The position numbers and the translations under genes are program-made. From Daedaleopsis sinensis (Eukaryota > Basidiomycota > Agaricomycetes > Polyporales > Polyporaceae): a DNA stretch of 64,000 bases. Each line of letters starts with the position of its first letter. Positions within the stretch are counted from its first letter, which is position 1. Below the pieces are notes generated by a model. It did not search any database. It was not told the DNA's origin and saw nothing but the letters and a program-made list of their open reading frames with translations. The stretch lies in assembly GCA_033807695.1 (NCBI GenBank), contig CM066310.1, positions 2,480,001 to 2,544,000 of the forward strand. The letters run 5' to 3'. This document shows positions 46,493 to 57,926 of the stretch, one piece after another.

Positions 46493-48316
46493 GTGTTTCG
46501 TGGTTAGCAAGATAGGTAGTGAAGTAGAGTAATCAACTGCCGATCTCGACATCGGAATGGGCCAATTGAGCGGCGGACATTCCCACTGGAGTAGATTAAT
46601 TGATCCACCCAAAATTATTTCGAGTGCACGTTTTACAGGAAAACCTGGGGAATAACAGCCAGCCTGTAGGACAATCACCCACACTGAACGAGCCGCCTAC
46701 CCATAGCGTGGTTACCAAGATACGTAGCAGAGTAGATTAATCAACTGCTGATCTCGACATCAGAATGAGTCAATTGAGCTGCGGACATTCCCACTGGAGT
46801 AGATTAATCGATCCACCCAAAATTATTTCGAGTGTATGTTTTACAGGAAAACCTGGGGAATAACAGCCATCCTGTATACAATCACTCACGCCGATCGAGC
46901 CGCCTACCCATAGCGTGGTTACCAAGATACGTAGTGAAGTAGAGTAATCAAGTGCTGATCTCGACATCGGAATGAGTCAATTGAGCTGCGGGCTTTCCCA
47001 CTGGAGTAGATTAATTGATCCACCCAAAATTATTTCGAGTGTATGTTTTACAGGAAAACCTGGGGAATAACAGCCATCCTGTATACAATCACTCACGCCG
47101 ATCGAGCCGCCTACCCATAGCGTGGTTAGCAAGATAGGTAGTGAAGTAGAGTAATCAAGTGCTGATCTCGACATCGGAATGAGTCAATTGAGCGGCGGAC
47201 ATTCCCACTGGAGTAGATTAATCGATCCACCCAAAATTATTTCGAGTGCACGTTTTACAGGAAAACCTGGGGAATAACAGCCAGCCTGTAGGACAATCAC
47301 CCACACTGAACGAGCCGCCTACCCATAGCGTGGTTACCAAGATACGTAGCAGAGTAGATTAATCAACTGCTGATCTCGACATCAGAATGAGTCAATTGAG
47401 CTGCGGACATTCCCACTGGAGTAGATTAATTGATCGGCCCGAAAATATTCTGAGTGAATGTTTTACAGGAAAACCTGGGGAATAACAGCCATCCTGTATA
47501 CAATCACTCACGCCGATCGAGCCGCCTACCCATAGCGTGGTTAGCAAGATAGGTAGTGAAGTAGAGTAATCAAGTGCTGATCTCGACATCGGAATGAGTC
47601 AATTGAGCGGCGGACATTCCCACTGGAGTATATCAATTCATCGGCCCGAAAATATTCTGAGTGAATGTTTTACAGGAAAACCTGGGGAATAACAGCCAGC
47701 CTGTATACAATCACTCACGCCGATCGAGCCGCCCACCCATAGCGTGGTTACCAAGATACGTAGCAGAGTAGAGTAATCAACTGCCGATCTCGACATCGGA
47801 ATGGGCCAATTGAGCGGCGGACATTCCCACTGGAGTAGATTAATTGATCCACCCAAAATTATTTCGAGTGCACGTTTTACAGGAAAACCTGGGGAATAAC
47901 AGCCAGCAGGTATACAGTCTCCCACGCCGATCGAGCCGCCTACCCATAGCGTGGTTACCAAGATACGTAGCAGAGTAGAGTAATCAACTGCTGGTCTCGA
48001 CATCAGAATGAGTCAATTGAGCAGCGGACATTCCCACTGGAGTATATCAATTCATCGGCCCGAAAATATTCTGAGTGAATGTTTTACAGGAAAACCTGGG
48101 GAATAACAGCCAGCCTGTATACAATCACTCACGCCGATCGAGCCGCCCACCCATAGCGTGGTTAGCAAGATAGGTAGTGAAGTAGAGTAATCAACTGCCG
48201 ATCTCGACATCGGAATGGGCCAATTGAGCGGCGGACATTCCCACTGGAGTAGATTAATTGAACCACCCAAAATTATTTCGAGCGCACGTCTTACAGGAAA
48301 ACCTGGGGACTAGTAG
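46493..48316 (+). repeat. 207-bp satellite, about nine tandem units, in the KDZ right end
   Basis: The block AAACCTGGGG recurs at 46641, 46848, 47056, 47263, 47471, 47678, 47885, 48092 and 48298, a period of 206-208 bp. Units are about 90% alike, with two alternating variants (CCACCCAAAATTATTTCGAG versus GGCCCGAAAATATTCTGAG). Open minus-strand frames in the units are by-products of the repeat. Confidence 0.9.
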
Positions 48317-48829
48317 CTGTTGGATGTAGAATGACTCCACAGCAATCGAGCCAGCCATAGGCTTGATTGCCGGTGAAATGCCGAGTATCCAGTGGAAAGC
48401 CACCTGTAGCATTGCACCTCGCTGTACAGACAGCCCTTCATGAGGTGGCAACAGCTATATGTGTAAGCAGCATTCCTGTTGTCTAAGCTGCTGCTGAGCT
48501 GCCCTGATGGGGCAAACCACCTATAGATCAGTCCCTGTCTCCACAGACACCCCTTTATCAAGTGGCAAGACTGCAGTGTACAAATCATATAACCCTGGTC
48601 CAAGCTGCCATAGACATGCCTGCAGATGGCACAAGAACCTGCCATTCACAGGCCAGACATACTGCTAGAGGACCAACAGGAACACTCATCCACATGCCAC
48701 AATTGGAGGAATAACATTTACTGTGCAGCAATATATAGTAGGTAAATGTTGCACCACACTTAATTACACAACACCCATGAGCACCAGGATTACACTTAAT
48801 TGAGCCACCAATGTACCCATAAAACATAT
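48317..48829 (+). other. KDZ right subterminal non-coding region
   Basis: AT-rich, with no gene seen. Short internal similarities occur (for example AGTGGCAA/AGGTGGCAACA and ACAGACAGCCC/ACAGACACCCC), suggesting decayed repeats. Confidence 0.45.
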
Positions 48830-48914
48830 TTACTCAACTTTACTGGCCTACCTGAGTGGCCGTTAGTGACACTTTACTGTGCACCATACTATACTATGTT
48901 TACTGAGGGCACTG
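48830..48914 (-). repeat. KDZ right terminal inverted repeat
   Basis: Reverse complement aligns gaplessly with 29141-29225 (about 60 of 85 equal). It ends ...GGGCACTG and is followed by the target duplication GACCACT at 48915-48921. Confidence 0.85.
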
Positions 48915-48921
48915 GACCACT

Positions 48922-51900
48922 CGAGGTTATTTCGACACTGTAGCCTCCAAGATTTTGAACGTTGACCGTGACGCTCTAGATAGCATAATTCGCCGCGCAT
49001 CTGCTGGCGAGCATGTGTCTCCCAACACTCCAGCAGAGAAGGAGTGCTTTGACCTTATCTCTATCGTCGATCGTGTTGCCGGCCATGTGGACGGCTCGAC
49101 CACTTCACGCAAATATCAGCGTAATGAGATTCGGTCTCTGATTTATAAAAAAGGTGTTCCCGTTTTTTTCATTACATTCGCTCCGGCTGACTTTAAAAAT
49201 CCGTTATGTTTGTATTATTGTGGTGAAGACGTGGATCTGTCCGTGCTAGCACCTACTCTGCGCTCCTCCGACCATCGTTTACGTGCGATCGCTGGCAACC
49301 CGGTCGGCGCTGCTCGGTTTTTTCACCTTCTAGTAACTACGTTCATTCGTGTAGTGCTTCGTTCCGGGGACGGTCGTCCGGGTCTGTTCGGACCCACCGA
49401 AAGTTACTATGGCACGGTGGAGTCTCAAGGTCGGATGACGTTGCATCTTCACCTGCTGTTGTGGATTAAAGACGCTGTGAGCCCTCAAGAACTGCGTGAC
49501 CGCTTACTGTCCGATCCTCAATTTGAGAGTGACTTGCTGGAGTGGCTGGAATCTTGTCATACCGGAGATTACAGCGTCTCTACTGAGGATGAATTGCGTT
49601 CTCAGTTCGAGGACGACTATATCTCACGGCGTGGAGATGAGCCCGCCGTGCGCACGCGTGCGAGAGCCGGGGTGCGTGATCCTGCCACCGTGCAGCCTTC
49701 TAGCCCGGACCGCGTTGATGTCGCTGCTGCAGATTGGTATCAACAACTTCTTCGCGATGCAGATCAGGTTGTGTTCATGTCAAACCGTCATGATCCCAAC
49801 CACGGCAAAGGGTGCTGGAGAGGCAAACCTCCCGGGTTCTGCAGAGCACGGTTTCCACGCGATTTGTATGCTCAGACTCAAGTCGACCGTTCCAGTGGCG
49901 CTATTCGATTTCGTAAGACGAACGGCTGGATAAATACCTATCATCCTGTGTTGAGTTATTTGCTACGGTGCAACTCCGATGTGACTTGCCTGTTGTCGGG
50001 TACACAGGTCCGTGCGATCATTGCGTACGTTACCGACTACGTTACTAAGAGCAAGCTGTCCACCGAGGTGTTCTTTGATTCCGTGCGTTCCGTGCTCGAT
50101 CGTAGTAAAGAACTTATTGAGCAATCGTCTGCACAAAGCGCTGACGTCGCTCGCACCCTGATTGTGAAGATGGTGAATGCTCTCTCTGCATCTGCTGAGA
50201 CCGGCGGGCCAGCGGCGTGTTCGTACCTGTTGGGTTATCCAGATCACTACACGGACTGCGTGTTTAAGACATTTCACTGGTTTCCATACTGCCGGTATGT
50301 TGCCAGGCCCTATGAACCCGCGCAACCGGTTGCTCCTCACTTAGATGACGCAGGTCCCGAGACCGATCACACCACTGAGTTGCAGCAGGAGCGCATATTG
50401 TTGGGTACGTCGCCTGATGGAGTGGTGGAGTTGAGTAAAGTCGCAGACTACACTCACCGACCGTCTTTTTTTGAGAGTTGGACGCTGTACGATTTTTTGT
50501 GCCGCACTGATATTCGCAAAATTCCCGCTCGGCGGAACATATATGTTGCGGATGACTCTTCTTCAAGCGGTTCAGAAGATGCGTGCGAACGCGACGAGGA
50601 ACCCTCGCATGGTGCTGACCGCGTTCGAGCGCGCGTGCCTGTCGGAACCCACTCCTTTTTGCCTGGCCATGTTCGGAGATCTACACATACTGTGGTTGAA
50701 CGCCCGGTGTCTAAACGCTACGTACTAAACTTTATCGGTGCGACTTTGCCCAGGCCAGACAAAGGGGATCGAGAACAGTACTGCATGAGCATGCTTGTGT
50801 TCTTCAAACCGGGGGGCTGGCGTACTCCGGATGACCTACGTGGTCTGGCGTCTTCATGGGCGGATGCATTCAGTCCTGTTCAGTTTCAGCGCGATCACAT
50901 GCAGGTTATCAGGAACATGAACGTCCTGTATGAGTGTTTGGACGCACGAGATGATTTCGCAGCACAACGCCGTGAAGTCGGTGTCGGTATGTCTTCCGAC
51001 TCGCCAGAGGATGATGCGTTGCTTTCTACTGATGCCGGTATGGAGCTTATGGATTACGCCGGCATAGAACACACCTCCGATACCCTTGACCATGTGCTTA
51101 ACACCGGTCCTCCAGGGAAGCGTTCTTCGAAAAATACTCTTGAAATGAACGAAATTCAATCCATCTTAAACATTACCGGTCACCATTCGTTACCTGAGTA
51201 TGGAACCGACTGTCAACCTGTTGCTTCTGGTCTGCCTTCTCGCTCTCCTATCCAGTGGAAGTTATTTCTGCAAAAAGCGCGAGACAATGAGAGAAGTCGC
51301 ATGCAAGGGGGCACACGCACCGTTGACTCGCCTGATTCCTCTCACTTTGCGCAGCATTCGAATATCGTGCGTGAGGTATCCCTTGCGGAAGTCAACTCCT
51401 GGTTGCATTCCGCCTTTCAATCGGGAGTTCCTCGAGGTTTGCAGGATCCCAATTTGTTGCTCCTGCACCATATGATCAGCGACTTCACTTTGAACTCGGA
51501 GCAGCAACGGGTGTTCGTCCTCACCGCGACTCATTTGCATCATCATGATAAGACGCCCTTTCGGATGTATTTGGGAGGGATGGGCGGCACCGGCAAATCT
51601 CGGGTTCTAAAGGCGCTCATGTGTTTTCTCGACCGTCGCAACGAGTCTCACCGGTTCATTGTGTTGGGTCCAACTGGCAGCAGCGCCGCTCTTGTTGGGG
51701 GCTCTACATATCACTCTGTTCTGGGTTTTTCCGCTAAGACTGGTGAACAACTTAGTTCCATTCGAACTTTGGAGAAAATACGTGGACGGTTTGAACACGT
51801 CGACCTCGTGTTTATAGACGAGGTATCTATGATATCTTGCAACGCGTTATATTTCATTCATGAGCAGCTGACGAAGGCCTTCGGAGATAGCACTCTCAGC

Positions 51901-54234
51901 TTCGGCGGGAAGAACATCATTTTGGCCGGCGACTTCGCGCAACTTCCTCCTCCTGCTAACGCTCCTCCGCTGTATAGCGGAGCGGTGGGCGCGTGGACAT
52001 CTTCGGTGAGACAATTCGACCAAAAGTGTGCCTTAGGGAAAGCGCTTTGGCACTTGTTTACGACCGTTGTCATCCTCCGGACTAACATGCGACAGCGTGG
52101 TCTTTCGGAGGATGATGTACGCTTTCGTCGTGCTCTCGAAAACATGCGCTACGCTCGCTGTACCGCGGACGATATCGCGACGTTGAACACCCGTGTGTGT
52201 CATCCTCGTTCAGGTGACAACTCTCACCTCGCGGGTAATTTTGGAGGAGTATCGATTATCACTGCTCGAAACTCGCATCGCGACGGGATCAACTCCATGA
52301 ACGCTAAGAAATTCGCGCGTGATACTGGAAAAAAACTATACCGCTTCTATTCCATTGACAAATGGGGTAAAAACAAAGACTCAGATTCAGTCCGCCAGGC
52401 GCAGCGGATATATGACTCCACCGTCGATCCAGTACGTGTCACACATGACGTTTCGCCGAGGTTGCAGAAGGTGCTTTGGAAGGTGCCGCCTGCGCTCACA
52501 GAACATCATGCGGGCATCTTGGAGTTGTGCATCGGGATGCCTGTTCTCTTGAAGCATAACGAAGCAACCGAGCTTTGTGCTACTAACGGCGCCGAAGCTG
52601 TCGTTTACGACTGGGTTTCTCGAGTTCACCTCGGTAGACTGACACTTGACACGCTGTTTGTCAGGCTGGTCAATCCACCGCGAGATGTTCATCTCGAAGG
52701 ACTGCCTCTGAATGTCATTCCTCTCGGACGTCAGAGATTACCGGTTCGTTGTTTACTTCCGGTAAACGACCTATACGTATCTGTTCAACGGGAGCAAGTG
52801 GCGGTGTTGCCCAACTTTTCCATGACAGACTTTGCATGCCAAGGACGCACACTTGAGTATAACGTACTGTACTTGAAACTTTGTCGAACACATCAGTCTA
52901 TTTACACCTGTCTCTCTCGCAGCTCGTCTCTGAAGAACACATTGATAATTGAAGGCTTCGACCGTTCCTACGTACAGGGTGGCGCGGCTGCCGACCTCCG
53001 TCGCGAATACCGCGAACTAGAAATTCTGGATGATATCACTCGGCTTCGGGTTGAAAACAACCTTCATCCCTCTATATTCGGCGTTACTCGCGGCGCTATC
53101 ATAGCGGCTTATATGGCTCACCACGGGAGGCGTTTCGTACCGGCTCTCGTTCCCCCTGTGTTGAACTGGTCCACTGCATCCGACGCCGAACTTGCGTTGT
53201 CGGTAAGCGGTGCGCCATCTCACTCAGTAGCTCCTCGTGCTCCCACCAGCTCTTCCGCGACTAAGCGAGCTCGTTCACCGACAGGGGACTGGACATCTTC
53301 TCGTCGCAAGAAGCGGACCAATCCGCTCGCAGAACCCGATCGCGCGGCCTACGACCTCGCGCCTTCCGTGACTGCTACCGTCCCCGTCGATGCACCCTCT
53401 GCTTGCGTCCGACACGGTCTGATTTGGGACAGTGCGAATTACAGCTGCTCGTACGATGCACTGTTAACGATTCTGTGGAATTTGTCCGTCGACCACGGTG
53501 TGGACTGGGCGCAGTCAGTCCTGCCCTGTAATCCTCTGTTCACCATGTTTGCCACCGCGCTTCCTCATATCTCGCAGGACATATCGTATCTGGAAGTCAC
53601 CCGGGACGCTATCCGGGACGTTGTCAGCGCTCTGGACCGAGTTGCTTTCCCTCGTACTGGTCCGCACGGTGCTGTTCTGTCCGAGTTTGCCCGATTGATG
53701 CTTAACTCTCCAGTTGCATTTGGACGCGTGGTCGGTACTTGCGAGCGGTGTGGTTTGATACCTACACACGTACCTGACCTGGGCATGACTTGCATGTGGA
53801 TGTGTCCACCAGATTGGGAGACCGCGGCCCTTTCTATTTCAGTTCAACTTTACGCTACCGCTCTTTTGCGCGTTGCATACTCTGCCCCTTGCATGGTGTG
53901 CCACGCCTCCGTGACCGTTCGCGTCGCTCTGCGTCAATGTCCTAACATCCTCATGTTCGAGACTCTCCGAAACTGTGAACTTATTCCAGACTTGGACCTC
54001 ACTCTCACAGATGATACCAATTCACATGTACACTGGCGTTTGGCTGGTGTGCTGTACTTCTCACCTGGCCACTACACCGCACGTTACATCGACCGTGACC
54101 ACCGTGTGTGGTATCACGATGGTATTGTTACAGGCCGTAACTGCATCCCCGAGCAATCTCCACCCCATCCGGCTTTCCTAAGATCCGCACGGGGGGCACC
54201 TGCGAGTCATTATCTCTACGCTCGAGCTGACTGA
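48922..54234 (+). pseudogene. Helitron RepHel gene, copy B/C, 3' part (Rep, PIF1 helicase, USP-like domain)
   Basis: Continuation of the gene begun at 27082. Rolling-circle transposition needs the HUH Rep nuclease (LHLHLLLW, about residue 845; tyrosines in AYVTDYVTKS, about 1038) and the PIF1-type helicase (Walker A GGTGKS, about 1558; Walker B VFIDEVSM, about 1633; AGDFAQLPP; SRSSSLKNTL). After a low-complexity linker with a basic patch (SSRRKKRT) comes a domain of about 270 residues resembling ubiquitin-specific peptidases. It has a Cys box NYSCSYDALLTIL (about 2181), two CxxC pairs (CERC, CMVC) as in the USP finger, and a His box GHYTARYIDRDHRVWYHDG (about 2386) supplying His and Asp. The residue pattern is clear; activity is inference. 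Split from its start codon by the transposon, this copy cannot make the full protein. Confidence 0.85.
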
Positions 54235-54280
54235 GGGACAGTCAACCCGGCAATGCGAATGGCCCTGGAACAGTCTCAGT

Positions 54281-54628
54281 ATGATTGGGCAGCAACGCTG
54301 CAGTGTGCGCTTACCTTCTAGCGACCTTCAGTGCGCATCTCCTGTCCTCGTTGCGGATATTGACGAACGACTTGCCCAGGCAGCTCCGCTTGAAAACGAG
54401 GGCTTCGCCCGCCCACCCGTTCGCCGGGGAAGGGTGCGTGATGTATACCGTATATCCCCGCCAAATCGGTCTCGCCGCGAGGTCGCGGGCGAAGCTGCTG
54501 TGTTCGTATTGATCACCGGCGATGGAGTACGACGCCGACGTGATCGCTATGTCGTGACCACCCGCGTCTGCGTAACGGTGAACAACGACATGCATGTACT
54601 TGCAATTCCCAACAACGGGAATGACTAG
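54281..54628 (+). CDS. accessory gene G2: short protein with the shared C-terminal module
   Basis: A 115-residue frame starting 47 bp after the RepHel stop. The last half (VAGEAAVFVLI, RRRRDRYVVTTRVCVTV, NNDMHVLAIP) fits the C-terminal module of G4-G7, with strands separated by a basic turn. The N-terminal WG/VVG module of the other genes is absent, so this may be the last exon of a decayed longer gene or a minimal member. It is missing from copy A because the deletion there begins at the position equivalent to 54277. Function unknown; confidence moderate because the frame is short. Confidence 0.5.
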   Translation: MIGQQRCSVRLPSSDLQCASPVLVADIDERLAQAAPLENEGFARPPVRRGRVRDVYRISPPNRSRREVAGEAAVFVLITGDGVRRRRDRYVVTTRVCVTVNNDMHVLAIPNNGND

Positions 54629-55680
54629 AGCGCGCATGTTCTTCACCTGAGATTGGTCAGCTTCTCACTTGGAGGCTCTGTGAATTATGATACTCACTTG
54701 GTATACCATTGTGTATCGGTCAGCGTCGGTAAGCCCCGTCCAGTGACCCATATATACGTTTCTACAACGTCTCTAATCACGTATTTTCGCATACCTCACT
54801 GTCTAACCGCCCCTAGCTTCGTGCCGCATCCGCTCCTTACTCTCCCGCTCATCCGCTCCTCTCAGGGCCCGTACTCGCTCAGTGTTCACTCCGCCACTTC
54901 CCTGCTCTGTATCCGTTCGAAGCCCGTGTGCACATTTGCAGCACCCCTTCCGTCATGCCTTCTAACCGGGTATGCGGCTCGCCTCCTCACTCGTTCACGT
55001 TCCGACCACAGTCCACTCAGATTCCGGTCAGTGCCCCTAGCAGCCCCTAGTCGACATCCGTGCCGTTCAAGACGCTCCTCTGTCGTTCACCTCCTTGCGC
55101 ACCGTCCCAATGTCCGCTGTTGTCGCATTGTATCTGAACACCCAGTTTTTGCCCCGCAGTATGCGCTCTGTCCTGTCAGCTTCCGATCTGTACCCTCTGT
55201 CCTGTTATCCCCCTGTGCGCACACCCCCTAGTCGACATCTGCCTGATTGAATATGCTCCTCCCGCCACCGGCGGTTATCGCAACGTCCACTCGGCTTCAA
55301 TGTGCGCCCCTCTGTCATGTCATCCTCCTGTGCGAGTTCTGACCACAGCCCGTAGTCCACGCCGTGCCGTTGAAGACGCTCCGATCTCGTTCACATGCAT
55401 GCGCTCCTTCCGAACGTGTGGCCCACGGCATTCGGCACGGGGTCATCCTCCTGTCCTACCTCTGCCTGCAGTCCGTTCACGTTCTGTCCGGTGGCACCAC
55501 CCGCGGCCACTATCTTCCCGCATCCGATCCGACCGATCTCTCTCCTGTCGGTTTGCATCCCGTTTCGCACTTCCGCTCTTCGCCTACCGTAGCTCGTTTG
55601 AACTGCAAATTTACCGCGTAATTCATACTATAACATGTCGACCGATGGTCAGCCTGTCGTTGCACACCTCCACTCCGGAC
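54629..55680 (+). other. non-coding region between G2 and G3
   Basis: Pyrimidine-rich, with no supported gene; the long frame at 55300-55995 is discounted. It contains a diverged direct repeat of about 45 bp near 55050 and 55350 (GTCGACATCCGTGCCGTTCA / GTCCACGCCGTGCCGTTGA). Confidence 0.5.
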
Positions 55681-56434
55681 ATGTCGTCAAACTCTGTCCC
55701 GATTGTGGTCTACATCAACGGACCTGCTGGCCATGGTTACCTCCGAGCGCTCGCCCACGTTCTGTCCTGGATCGACATTCCGAGAGTGCACTGCGCGTAT
55801 GAACCAGCCTCCGCATCAATGCGCCACTCGTTGAGGAAGATTATGGTATGGTGCGCAGATACCGTATCCTCCACCGTGCTCACCGTTACATTCGTACAGT
55901 CCGAACCTACCATGTTCATGCAGCCATCGGCATACAGCGGAAATATTCCCGATGCTCACGTATGCCTACCACTTTGTTCTACGTTACGTCTCTGATATCC
56001 ATTCACAGGTGGGAGTGGTGCTCGCCTTGTACGTCGAAGGTTGCGCCCGCGGTGACTGCCATGGCCAAGTTTGCATACGCCTCACCGCCGCCGGTACCAC
56101 CGACCCCGGACGCAACCTGATCCACCACTCTCAAGACCGTATTGTGCCCGCCGTAGCTGAGCACTGCACCGCGTACATGTGCACGTACAAGTTGTTCACC
56201 GACTTTGGCCAGGTGAGAAAGTCGTTGTGGTGGTTGTGGCTGTTGACTCCAACTGTTTGCATACAGCTGTTCGCGATGATCAAACTGCACCTGGACAGTA
56301 ACACGCCCCAGCGCATCTTGACCGACGCTCCAGACGTTCGCTTGTTTCTCTCGCACCAGCTGGCGAACATTTTACCGGGACCGATGTCTCGCCTGTTGGT
56401 GGCTGGTGCGCTGTCCGATCTCAATTCACGTTGA
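55681..56434 (+). CDS. accessory gene G3, function unknown
   Basis: Exons 55681-55845, 55900-55959, 56009-56212 and 56267-56434 (introns of 49-54 nt, all GT-AG) give 198 residues. It begins MSSNSVPIVVYINGPAGHGY. Exon 3 has a strand-rich segment (VGVVLALYVEGC, GQVCIRLTAAG) that could belong to the same fold as the VVG module of G4, G6 and G7, but the match is weak. The C-terminus is helical (LFLSHQLANILPGPMSRLLV). No family recognised. The only complete copy in the window: copy A has lost it and the inverted copy lacks exon 1. Confidence 0.6.
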
Positions 56435-56836
56435 ACCACAGATCGATGATGTATATGTACCTACTTGTATCATTACTTCGCGGTTTCCCTGTTTAAATGA
56501 ACGTTCACATACCATTATCCGAAATATACATCTTTAGCGCGCGCGTACGACCACTGCGAATTCGCCGCGAGCGCTTAACTCGTTCCCTGCCGTCATCGTC
56601 TTCGTCCCGCTTCAAAGCTCCCTCTCAATCCCCTGGCACACTTCGTTCGCATTTAGTCTGATAGTTGGCCTCCGTGGACGATTAGGTGCGCAAGGTTCAC
56701 TACACACCACGCCGTCTTCGCCACATATCTGTCCGCCTCTGTCTGTGTACCCTCCATCCGGTCAGCCGCTCTCAGCCTCAATCTTGCCGTATAACATCAT
56801 GCGATTTTCAATACCTCCGGTGGTACCTACTTCACT
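56435..56836 (+). other. G3-G4 intergenic region
   Basis: 402 bp with no gene. AT-rich first half, then GC-rich leader sequence; presumably the G4 promoter. Confidence 0.4.
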
Positions 56837-57805
56837 ATGACTCCCTCCAACGACGAAATGCGCGACCTCGTTCTCGCTCTGCCCGATCATTGGAACCCGC
56901 CCTCCGCGTATCGCACTGGGCCACTGGCTGCGTCTTCTACGTATGTTCGTTCGCTTATCAATATGTCTATATTCCCGTCTTACCTGCAGCGTTAGTACCA
57001 GCCGTGCTCGACTGTCTATCAATTCTCAAGATGTCGCTGCTCACGACTACGCCCTGCGTAAGCTGCAACTGTGCTTCCCGTCGTGGGGCGACTTCTCAAG
57101 AGGACATCACTATCCGTGAGACGCTGTGTTGCATATCCAGGACACATTCTGATTTTTTTGTGTAGATATTTACATCGTGAGTTGGAAGACCGCCGCGACG
57201 GCGTGTGCACGTTATCAAACATCCCCTCCACCGTTGAATGGGGACCACGCATCCTTGCCCGTGTGCTGTGTAACAACAGTCGGTTGTTCGAGTTCTCTGT
57301 AGTCGGGGTACTGCAGAAATTCAGGTGGGAGGTTGGTAGTCCGTGCGATATCACTGCCTCCTTCATCCACGTGTCTCTGTTGCGCGGTGTCGACAGAGAT
57401 GCACTCCGCGTTATCAACAACATGAACCGACCTTGTGCGTGCTTCGCTACTCCCGCAATGAACGTCGCCGCTAACGCCTCTCTCAGCAGATCGTCCGAGC
57501 AGCTGCTCGGTCCTGAAGGCTTTCTACCGGTCAAGTTTTACAGCCGCGGGCGAGGTGAATAACTCGTTCGATCATCTGGGCATCACCCTGACTATTCATC
57601 CCAGGCATTCTCTGAAATTAGTGATGAATCTGGCGGTCCCGCGATGTCCAGCTCCGAGCCTACACTGCACGTCGGAGATGTCATTCGACTACGATGTTGC
57701 ATTGTCCGGGGAAGTAATCCTGTCCAGTACAGTGTGGAAGTGCGTTTTCGGTCGATAGTGCTCCTCATTCGTCGTGAAGATCTCCGCCGCAGTGCTAGAT
57801 GTTAA
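56837..57805 (+). CDS. accessory gene G4: two-module, OB-fold-like protein
   Basis: Exons 56837-56940, 56990-57115, 57166-57434, 57487-57554 and 57605-57805; all introns are GT-AG and the joined frame gives 255 residues. Module 1 (about 90-155): LSNIPSTVEWGPRI, FEFSVVGVLQKF, then a helix (DRDALRVINNMNRP). Module 2 (about 210-250): LHVGDVIRLRCCIV, QYSVEVRFRSIVLLI. The same two modules in the same order occur in G6 and G7. Alternating hydrophobic strands around a Gly-Asp turn suggest an OB-type barrel and hence ssDNA binding, but this is inference. Convergent with G5. Confidence 0.7.
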
Positions 57806-57926
57806 TCATGTTGTTCGCCTCTCCAGCTTCCAGTACAACTATTCGTGCTTCGATATGCATCTTGTCGCAGTCCCCTTCAATGCAAACACAGCTCGTTCCG
57901 CGCACTCCTTCTCCCCCTCTCAGTGG

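Larger units (their letters stand above)
29141..48914 (+). mobile_element. KDZ-family DNA transposon, 19.8 kb, carrying a TET/JBP gene
   Basis: The insertion interrupts the RepHel frame exactly. GACCACT is duplicated at 29134-29140 and 48915-48921 (8 bp if the first C of the left end is counted). Both ends start CA, and 85 bp at each end align without gaps as inverted repeats, with about 60 of 85 positions equal. Contents: left subterminal repeats, a repeat protein (minus), an acidic Cys-cluster protein (plus), a 916-residue protein (minus), TET/JBP dioxygenase (plus), KDZ transposase (plus), a small gene (plus), and a nine-unit 207-bp satellite near the right end. Linkage of KDZ transposases with TET/JBP genes in basidiomycetes is established (Iyer and colleagues). 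The complete borders make this a clean example. Confidence 0.9.

Noticed and set aside
46442..48270. Family of short minus-strand proteins in the right end of the KDZ element
   Set aside because: They are the same open frame recurring in each 207-bp satellite unit, with no independent support.
29141..48914. CRISPR-like array
   Set aside because: The tandem repeats are long satellites without unique spacers, and the genome is eukaryotic.
55300..55995. A 231-residue protein
   Set aside because: Its first two thirds are low-complexity Arg/Ser/Pro; the real G3 start at 55681 lies inside it with a good splice site that this frame reads through.
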